Source: an uncultured candidate division Zixibacteria bacterium (GTDB lineage Bacteria > Zixibacteria > MSB-5A5 > GN15 > FEB-12). From it: 11,420 nt of DNA. The notes under the pieces are model-generated. The model was given only the letters and a program-made list of their open reading frames with translations, ran no database searches and had not been told where the DNA came from. Below are positions 6,641 through 11,420 of this stretch, in pieces. The stretch is taken from the NCBI GenBank assembly GCA_913009765.1, contig CAJVYT010000112.1:1-11420 (forward strand). The letters run 5' to 3'. Within the stretch, counting starts at the first letter, position 1, and each line of letters starts with the position of its first letter. The position numbers and the translations under genes were made by a program.

Positions 6641-7345
6641 ATGACTGAGAATCTAAACTTACAAGAATTAGTACGGCGTGCCTTCCAATCGGAAATTGAT
6701 ATGGGCGTTGGTGAAGCTATTATCAATAAGCAGTCCGACAGAATGCAAGCTGATATTCTTGTTGATAATAACTCTGCTGTGTCAGAGGATTTCAGTTCAT
6801 TAGAAGAGCATTTTAACCAAATATGCAATTGTCAAAAATGTTCATTAGGGAAAAGTCGCAACAAGTTTGTATATGGCATTGGAAACCCAAATGCGGATAT
6901 CCTGTTTATCGGAGAGGCTCCCGGTGCAAATGAAGATTTAAAAGGGGAGCCGTTTGTCGGACGAGCCGGAGAACTCCTTGATAAAATATTAGCGGCAATT
7001 CAACTAAGCAGACAGACTGTTTATATAGCCAATATTTTAAAATGCCGTCCTCCGGGAAATAGAGACCCGCTTCCCGAAGAAAGAGAACTCTGTTTTCCAT
7101 ATTTATATAAACAGATAGACCTCATCAAACCAAAATTTATATGTACTCTCGGATTGGTAGCCTCGCAGGAACTGCTTCAAACTAAGGAACCTTTGGGAAG
7201 ACTCCGTAAAAATTGGCAGAATTTTCGAGATATTCCGGTGTTAGTTACGTATCATCCGGCGGCACTTTTACGTTTCCCGAAATACAAACGAGACACGTGG
7301 GAAGATATGAAAAAATTAAAAGCACGTTATGAAAGTATGAGATAG
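6641..7345 (+). CDS. family 4 uracil-DNA glycosylase (4Fe-4S)
   Basis: Removes uracil, produced by cytosine deamination or misincorporation, from DNA to start base-excision repair. The 234-residue protein carries the family 4 marks: water-activating motif GEAPGANED at 91-99, ERELCFPYL around 147-155, and the late motif [10 protein letters not shown] at 204-213 with His205. Four cysteines positioned for the 4Fe-4S cluster are Cys64 and Cys67 (CQKC), Cys135 (LKCRPP) and Cys151. The family was long misannotated as phage SPO1 DNA polymerase-related. Residues 1-52 precede the conserved domain and are poorly conserved, a common feature of longer members, so a later start cannot be excluded. ATG 6641 has no good ribosome binding site. 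It lies 34 bases after coaBC and 10 before dnaB, in one apparent transcript. Confidence 0.94.
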   Translation: MTENLNLQELVRRAFQSEIDMGVGEAIINKQSDRMQADILVDNNSAVSEDFSSLEEHFNQICNCQKCSLGKSRNKFVYGIGNPNADILFIGEAPGANEDLKGEPFVGRAGELLDKILAAIQLSRQTVYIANILKCRPPGNRDPLPEERELCFPYLYKQIDLIKPKFICTLGLVASQELLQTKEPLGRLRKNWQNFRDIPVLVTYHPAALLRFPKYKRDTWEDMKKLKARYESMR

Positions 7346-7355
7346 TTTTTAAATT

Positions 7356-8792
7356 ATGTATGAAAGCAATCGACCTAAATCTAAAAATGTAGATAAATCT
7401 GTTTCTCCGAATTCCGTTGATGCCGAACGGGCGGTTTTAGGAGCAATTTTAAAAGACCAAGAAGGTATTTCTGTCGTTCTGGAAGTGTTCAATTCTCCGG
7501 AACATTTTTATGTACCGAAACATCGTATCATTTTTAAAGCAATTCTTTCTCTCTATGGAAAAAATGAACCGGCAGATATTACAACTGTTTCCAACGAACT
7601 TCAAAAAACAAACGATTTGGAGCCAATCGGCGGTCGCGTATATTTGGTCGGTTTGATTGAAGAGATTGTTTCGATTGCAAATTTAAAATACCATTGCGAT
7701 ATCGTACTTGAAAAATCGACTCTCAGAAAACTTATAAATACATCAACAGAAATCATAACCAGTTGCTACTCTGCTGATGTTCCTGTTTTGGAACTATTAA
7801 ATAATGCCGAAGCAAATATTTTTTCTATCTCTCAAGAAAGACTTAAAAAGGGGTTTATTCCGCTTAAGGATTTAATGCCGGAAACATTTGACCAAATTGA
7901 AAACCTGCAGTCAAATGACTCGACATTGATGGGTACTAAAACCGGTTATACTGAAATAGATGAAATGACAAACGGAATGCATAATGGTGATTTAATAATT
8001 GTTGCTGGTCGTCCATCTATGGGGAAATCATCGCTTGTTATGAATATCGCAGAGCATATTGCAATTGAACATAAAAAAACAGTAGGTATTTTCTCTATTG
8101 AAATGTCAAAGGAAGCACTTGCCTTAAGATTGTTATGCGGACGGGCGAGAGTCTCTCAACAAAAATTACGTGCCGGAAAATTAAGTGATAAAGAATGGCA
8201 AGAACTGACACATGCAAGCGGACCTTTAGCTGATGCTCCGATTTATATTGATGATACGCCTGATTTGGGAACTTTGGAAATGCTTGCCAAAGCACGTCGT
8301 TTGAAAGCTCAGAATGATTTGGGTTTGGTTATTGTAGATTATATACAGATGATGCAGATGTCGAGTAGATATGAAAACCGTCAACAGGAAATGTCGGCGA
8401 TTTCAAGAAGTATGAAAATTCTTGCCAAAGAGCTGAATGTTCCGGTGATTGCCTGTTCACAGCTTTCACGTAATGTGGAATCCCGTCCTGATAAAAGACC
8501 GATGCTTTCTGATTTACGTGAATCGGGTGCGATTGAGCAGGATGCTGATTTGGTTATGTTTGTCTTTCGTGAAGAACATTACATGGCTCATATAGAGAAA
8601 ACAGACCCGAAATTTTTAGAAGTTGAGGGCAAAGCAGAAATCATTGTTGCCAAACAGCGTAATGGTCCAACCGGAAATATAAAGCTTGCTTTTGTAAAAG
8701 AGTTTGCCCGATTTGAAAATTTGGCTCCCGGGTATCGTGAAGTTCCGGCAGGTGTTGAGCCGATAGCAGGTGATGAACCTTCACCGTTCTAA
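7356..8792 (+). CDS. dnaB: replicative DNA helicase DnaB
   Basis: DnaB is the hexameric 5'-3' helicase that opens the replication fork, binds the loader and DnaG primase, and hydrolyses ATP. The 478-residue protein has the N-terminal primase-interacting domain (PNSVDAERAVLGAIL, 18-32, to about 120), a linker to about 180, and the RecA-like ATPase domain. Walker A is GRPSMGKSS (218-226). FSIEM is at 246-250, and Walker B is LVIVDYIQMM (324-333) with Asp328. CSQLSR lies at 367-372, LRESGAIEQDADLV at 387-400, FREE at 404-407 and KQRNGPTG at 433-440 with the arginine-finger candidate Arg435. No intein is present and the length is normal. ATG 7356 follows the glycosylase by 10 bases with no clear ribosome binding site. 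Confidence 0.98.
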   Translation: MYESNRPKSKNVDKSVSPNSVDAERAVLGAILKDQEGISVVLEVFNSPEHFYVPKHRIIFKAILSLYGKNEPADITTVSNELQKTNDLEPIGGRVYLVGLIEEIVSIANLKYHCDIVLEKSTLRKLINTSTEIITSCYSADVPVLELLNNAEANIFSISQERLKKGFIPLKDLMPETFDQIENLQSNDSTLMGTKTGYTEIDEMTNGMHNGDLIIVAGRPSMGKSSLVMNIAEHIAIEHKKTVGIFSIEMSKEALALRLLCGRARVSQQKLRAGKLSDKEWQELTHASGPLADAPIYIDDTPDLGTLEMLAKARRLKAQNDLGLVIVDYIQMMQMSSRYENRQQEMSAISRSMKILAKELNVPVIACSQLSRNVESRPDKRPMLSDLRESGAIEQDADLVMFVFREEHYMAHIEKTDPKFLEVEGKAEIIVAKQRNGPTGNIKLAFVKEFARFENLAPGYREVPAGVEPIAGDEPSPF

Positions 8793-8821
8793 TTTTTTCA
8801 ATATGTGATAGAAGAAATCAA

Positions 8822-8855
8822 TTGTTACGGTTATATTATATCAATTATAATTGAT
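8822..8855 (+). promoter_or_regulatory. candidate radA promoter with a 16 bp palindrome over the -10 box
   Basis: A consensus TATAAT (8846-8851) lies 18 bases after TTGTTA (8822-8827). The -10 box sits inside a perfect palindrome, ATCAATTA/TAATTGAT (8840-8855), which could be an operator for a dimeric repressor or only AT-rich chance symmetry. A second small stem, TTGTCTT/AAGACAA (8864-8879), follows without a T-run. Confidence 0.4.
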
Positions 8856-8891
8856 TATCTATGTTGTCTTTCAAGACAATAACTTATAACC

Positions 8892-8918
8892 TGTCATGCT
8901 GAGCGGAGTCGAAGTATG
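8892..8918 (+). repeat. dispersed TGTCATGCTGAGC-type palindromic repeat
   Basis: TGTCATGCTGAGCGGAGTCG followed by AAGTATG. CATGCT (8895-8900) pairs with AGTATG (8913-8918) with one G-T wobble. I recognise this motif from memory as a short hairpin repeat scattered between genes in many unrelated bacterial genomes. It is distinct from the GTAG units of this window. It ends 8 bases before the radA ribosome binding site. Confidence 0.6.
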
Positions 8919-8938
8919 TTCTGAAAAAGGTTACAAAA

Positions 8939-10303
8939 ATGGCGATAACTAAAAAAATAAAATCAGCATATTTTTGTTCACAGTGCGGTGCGGAACATCC
9001 CAAATGGCAAGGGCAGTGTCGTGAATGCAATGCCTGGAATTCTTTGATAGAAGAAAAAGTTACGACTAAAAAAGGGCAGACTGCTAAAGTTACCGACTCT
9101 GTAAAAAAACGAATTCCTGAAATTGAAATGTCGCAGTCGTTTGGGTACAAAAGCGGTATAGATGAGTTCGACCGAGTTTTGGGCGGACATCTTCTGCCCG
9201 GCATGACAATACTCATTGGCGGCGAACCGGGGATAGGAAAATCAACACTTATTTTGCAAGCTGCCGAAGCGTACTCAAAGTTAGGTTTGCAAGTTCTTTA
9301 TGTGACCGGCGAGGAATCTCTTTCCCAGTTAAAACTCCGTTCCAATAGACTGCAAGTTCATGGTGAAAATATAACCGCTATCAATACAACATCACTTGAA
9401 GAAATTCATCAGATTATCTCAAAAGAACACTATCAAATTATTTTAGTAGATTCTATTCAGACAATTTCGTCATCAACGCTTGATTCGCCTCCCGGAACAG
9501 TCGGGCAAATACGAGAGGTAGCCCATCAACTTATATTGTCAGCCAAAGCAAATAATATATCTCTTTTTTTAATTGGTCATGTAACCAAAGACGGTGTTGT
9601 TGCCGGTCCAAAACTTTTGGAACACATGGTTGATACTGTTATATATTTTGAGGGAGACCATACCCATTTGTATCGGATGCTTCGTGCTAACAAAAACAGA
9701 TTCGGGTCGGTTTCAGAAATCGGACTGTTTGAAATGCGGCAGGAAGGACTTGTTGAAGTTAGTAACCCGTCATCGCTTTTTCTCTCGGAGAAATATCAAG
9801 AACAGCGAAGCGGGGCAGTTGTGACTGCCTTGTGTGAGGGGAGCCGTCCTATTTTAGTTGAAATGCAGGCACTTGTAACAGCAGCGAACTACGGCAATCC
9901 CCAAAGAGTTGCCGGAGGTATCGACAACAAACGTTTAGCTTTGTTATTGGCTATTTTGGAAAAACGATGCGGTTATCCGATGGGAACAAACGATGTTTTT
10001 GTAAACCCTGCCGGAGGACTTAAAATAGCGGAACCGTCAGTTGATTTAGCATTGATAGTATCTATTGTTTCTTCGCTACTTAATAAACCGATAGACCCAT
10101 ATACACTGGTATTTGGTGAGGTCGGCTTGTCGGGTGAAGTGCGTGGGGTTTCGCTTGCCGACAGACGAATCAACGAAGCAGAGAAAATGGGATTCAAAAA
10201 AGTCTTGCTTCCAAAATCAAACATTTCAAAAACTACTGAGAGTAAAATTGAACTTATTGGTGTCGAAAATCTACAAATTGCAATTGAGAGTTTGTTTAAT
10301 TAA
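8939..10303 (+). CDS. radA: DNA repair protein RadA (Sms), branch-migration ATPase
   Basis: RadA is a hexameric DnaB-like ATPase that drives branch migration of recombination intermediates, working with RecA. The 454-residue protein is full length. The N-terminal zinc finger uses Cys13, Cys16, Cys27 and Cys30 (CSQCGAEHPKWQGQCREC). Walker A is GEPGIGKST (95-103), GEES is at 124-127, and Walker B is IILVDSIQT (167-175). The RadA-specific KNRFG motif is at 252-256. The C-terminal Lon-like domain holds NPAGGLKIAEPSVDLA (356-371) and GEVGLSGEVRGV (393-404); in this family it has no protease activity. ATG 8939 has AAAGG at 8926-8930, 8 bases upstream. The gene follows dnaB after 146 bases with a possible promoter of its own. 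Confidence 0.97.
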   Translation: MAITKKIKSAYFCSQCGAEHPKWQGQCRECNAWNSLIEEKVTTKKGQTAKVTDSVKKRIPEIEMSQSFGYKSGIDEFDRVLGGHLLPGMTILIGGEPGIGKSTLILQAAEAYSKLGLQVLYVTGEESLSQLKLRSNRLQVHGENITAINTTSLEEIHQIISKEHYQIILVDSIQTISSSTLDSPPGTVGQIREVAHQLILSAKANNISLFLIGHVTKDGVVAGPKLLEHMVDTVIYFEGDHTHLYRMLRANKNRFGSVSEIGLFEMRQEGLVEVSNPSSLFLSEKYQEQRSGAVVTALCEGSRPILVEMQALVTAANYGNPQRVAGGIDNKRLALLLAILEKRCGYPMGTNDVFVNPAGGLKIAEPSVDLALIVSIVSSLLNKPIDPYTLVFGEVGLSGEVRGVSLADRRINEAEKMGFKKVLLPKSNISKTTESKIELIGVENLQIAIESLFN

Positions 10304-10332
10304 AAAGTTTTGTCAAAACCATAACATAATTT

Positions 10333-10396
10333 GTAGGGCGGAACTCTTTAGCAGTTCCGCCATAATTGTCAGAACCACTAAAGGGTTCTGACCTAC
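10333..10396. repeat. BIME-like pair of GTAG hairpins upstream of tgt
   Basis: Left unit: GTAG, 9 bp stem GGCGGAACT/AGTTCCGCC, loop CTTTAGC (10333-10361). A 6 base spacer follows. Right unit, inverted: stem GTCAGAACC/GGTTCTGAC, loop ACTAAAG, then CTAC (10368-10396). The pair is 64 bp and ends 16 bases before the tgt ATG, leaving GGA at 10402-10404 as a modest ribosome binding site. It matches 61 of 64 bases of the pair inside tgt at 10971-11034. A GTAG foot beside a hairpin is the defining feature of REP elements moved by RAYT (TnpA-REP) transposases; no such gene is in this window. Confidence 0.85.
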
Positions 10397-10412
10397 TACT
10401 TGGAAAAATAAA

Positions 10413-11420
10413 ATGGAAAAAATATATACACATATATCATCCGATGGTTCGGCACGACGTGGCGAAGTAACTACTGCACATGGGAAAATTCAAACTCCTG
10501 CCTTTATGCCTGTCGGAACTTCGGGGGCGGTGAAAGCTCTTATCTCATCCGATTTGGAAGAGTGCGGTGCTGAAATAATTCTGGGGAATACCTATCATTT
10601 GTATCTTCGACCCGGTGTTGAAGTCATAAAAAAGATGGGTGGACTGGCTAAGTTTAACTCATGGAATAAACCCACTCTGACTGATTCGGGTGGTTTTCAA
10701 ATTTTTTCTCTGCGTGATATTTCCAAAATAACCGATGAGGGAGTTAAGTTTCAGTCGCATATTGACGGTTCTTATCACATGTTCACGCCTGAGTCTGTTA
10801 TGGAAATCGAGCATGCAATCGGTGCCGATATTATCATGGCGTTTGACCAATGTGTGCCGTATCCTGCCGATGAAAAACTTGCCCGCCATGGTGTCAACAG
10901 AACATTCGATTGGGCAAAACGATGCCTTGCAAAACATACCGAATTATCCGAAAAAAATGATTCTGAGTTTGTAGGGCGGAACTCTTCAGCAGTTCCGCCA
11001 TTCTTGTCAGAACCACTAAAGGGTTCTGACCTACAAGATTCAGTAGGGCGGGATCCCCGTGATCCCGCCTCTGATGGCAGTATCACAGAGATGCTGCCCT
11101 ACAATTTACTCTTTGGAATCGTTCAGGGTTCTACATATAAAGACCTGCGTACACAATCGGCTGAACAGATTGTCTCGCTTGATTTCCCCGGTAATGCAAT
11201 CGGCGGGTTGTCTGTTGGGGAACCAAAAGATGAAATGGAAGAGATGCTTGCTCATACAATTCAATATCTTCCGAAAGACAAACCTCGTTATTTGATGGGA
11301 GTCGGGTATCCCGAAGATTTACTGATGGCGGTATCGCATGGCGTTGATATGTTTGACTGTGTCCTACCGACTCGCAATGCTCGGACGGGCTATGTGTTTA
11401 CCTCGGAGGGACCTCTTATT
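10413..11420 (+). CDS. tgt: tRNA-guanine transglycosylase, 3' end outside the window, with an in-frame repeat insertion
   Basis: Tgt exchanges G34 of GUN-anticodon tRNAs for the queuosine precursor preQ1. The frame is open from ATG 10413 to the window end (336 codons). Visible marks are FMPVGT (31-36), LGNTYHLYLRPG (57-68), DSGGFQIFSL (91-100) with the general acid/base Asp91, FDQCVPYPA (144-152), LFGIVQGS (233-240), GGLSVGEP (264-271), RYLMGVG (292-298) and MFDCVLPTRNARTG (313-326), with Asp315 as the nucleophile. The zinc-binding C-terminus (CxCxxC...H) is beyond the end. Residues 187-230 have no counterpart in the family: they are encoded by two repeat pairs (10971-11102, 132 bp, exactly 44 codons, no stop). 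Removing them joins HTELSEKNDSEF to NLLFGIVQG, a normal Tgt loop. The enzyme is probably still made, but its activity is unproven. Confidence 0.93.
   Translation, partial: MEKIYTHISSDGSARRGEVTTAHGKIQTPAFMPVGTSGAVKALISSDLEECGAEIILGNTYHLYLRPGVEVIKKMGGLAKFNSWNKPTLTDSGGFQIFSLRDISKITDEGVKFQSHIDGSYHMFTPESVMEIEHAIGADIIMAFDQCVPYPADEKLARHGVNRTFDWAKRCLAKHTELSEKNDSEFVGRNSSAVPPFLSEPLKGSDLQDSVGRDPRDPASDGSITEMLPYNLLFGIVQGSTYKDLRTQSAEQIVSLDFPGNAIGGLSVGEPKDEMEEMLAHTIQYLPKDKPRYLMGVGYPEDLLMAVSHGVDMFDCVLPTRNARTGYVFTSEGPLI
10971..11034. repeat. BIME-like pair of GTAG hairpins inside tgt, first of two
   Basis: Left unit: GTAG, stem GGCGGAACT/AGTTCCGCC, loop CTTCAGC (10971-10999). A 6 base spacer (11000-11005) follows. 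Right unit, inverted: stem GTCAGAACC/GGTTCTGAC, loop ACTAAAG, CTAC (11006-11034). It differs from the intergenic pair at 10333-10396 by one loop base and two spacer bases; both stems are unchanged. It encodes tgt residues 187 to the start of 208. Confidence 0.92.
11043..11102. repeat. BIME-like pair of GTAG hairpins inside tgt, second of two
   Basis: Left unit: GTAG, stem GGCGGGATC/GATCCCGCC, loop CCCGT (11043-11069). A 6 base spacer (TCTGAT) follows. Right unit, inverted: stem GGCAGTATC/GATGCTGCC with one mismatch, loop ACAGA, CTAC (11076-11102). It has the same architecture as the first pair but different stem sequences and shorter loops, so it is a distinct subfamily member, placed 8 bases after the first pair. 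It encodes tgt residues 211-230. Confidence 0.9.

Noticed and set aside
10307..10319. GTTTTGTCAAAAC palindrome as a radA terminator
   Set aside because: A one-base loop and no T-run; too small to act as a terminator.
8884..11295. Open frames in other frames across radA and tgt, including 9594-9824, 10113-10391 and 11059-11295 on the + strand and several on the minus strand
   Set aside because: They run through strongly conserved RadA and Tgt coding sequence in the wrong frame and have no recognisable product.
1..11420. CRISPR array, defence island, prophage or transposase gene
   Set aside because: No regularly spaced direct repeats and no such gene in any frame; the repeats present are palindromic units of the REP type.

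Overview
This is a bacterial housekeeping stretch, AT-rich, with every recognisable gene on the + strand. It is the left end of an assembled contig. Bases 1-49 are not biological: they are an Illumina TruSeq P7 adapter with its index, joined to the 3' end of a dnaJ-type gene. The long SAICAR synthase, the GGKGMYG-type PurN, the small DUF494/Smg protein and the many palindromic intergenic repeats would fit an uncultured bacterium of the FCB or a related candidate phylum. That placement is an inference with low certainty, because no rRNA or marker tree can be read from this window.

Layout. 50-217: C-terminal fragment of DnaJ/CbpA. 222-1010: alpha/beta hydrolase. 1011-1636: a gene-free stretch of about 625 bp full of hairpin repeats, probably carrying the promoter of the next operon. 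1637-4711: purN-purC-purH, three tightly packed late steps of IMP synthesis, closed by a rho-independent terminator at 4735-4770. 4912-8792: smg (DUF494), coaBC, family 4 uracil-DNA glycosylase and dnaB, closely spaced and probably co-transcribed. 8793-8938: short regulatory gap with a palindrome and a dispersed repeat. 8939-10303: radA. 10413 to the window end: tgt, whose 3' end lies outside.

The genes cover purine synthesis (PurN, PurC, PurH), CoA synthesis (CoaBC), replication and repair (DnaB, Udg4, RadA), tRNA modification (Tgt) and protein folding (DnaJ). I see no defence system, phage, plasmid, CRISPR array or RNA gene.

The most interesting layer is a family of REP-like elements. Each unit is a GTAG foot followed by a stem of about 9 bp and a 5-7 nt loop. 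Units pair head to head, as GTAG-hairpin, 6 nt spacer, hairpin-CTAC, like the BIMEs mobilised by RAYT transposases. One pair lies just upstream of tgt. A near-identical copy (61/64 bases) plus a second, different pair lie inside tgt as a 132 bp block that reads through in frame and adds 44 residues to a loop of the enzyme. This resembles the in-frame palindromic elements of Rickettsia, but uses GTAG-type REP units. Related single units flank the likely purN promoter.
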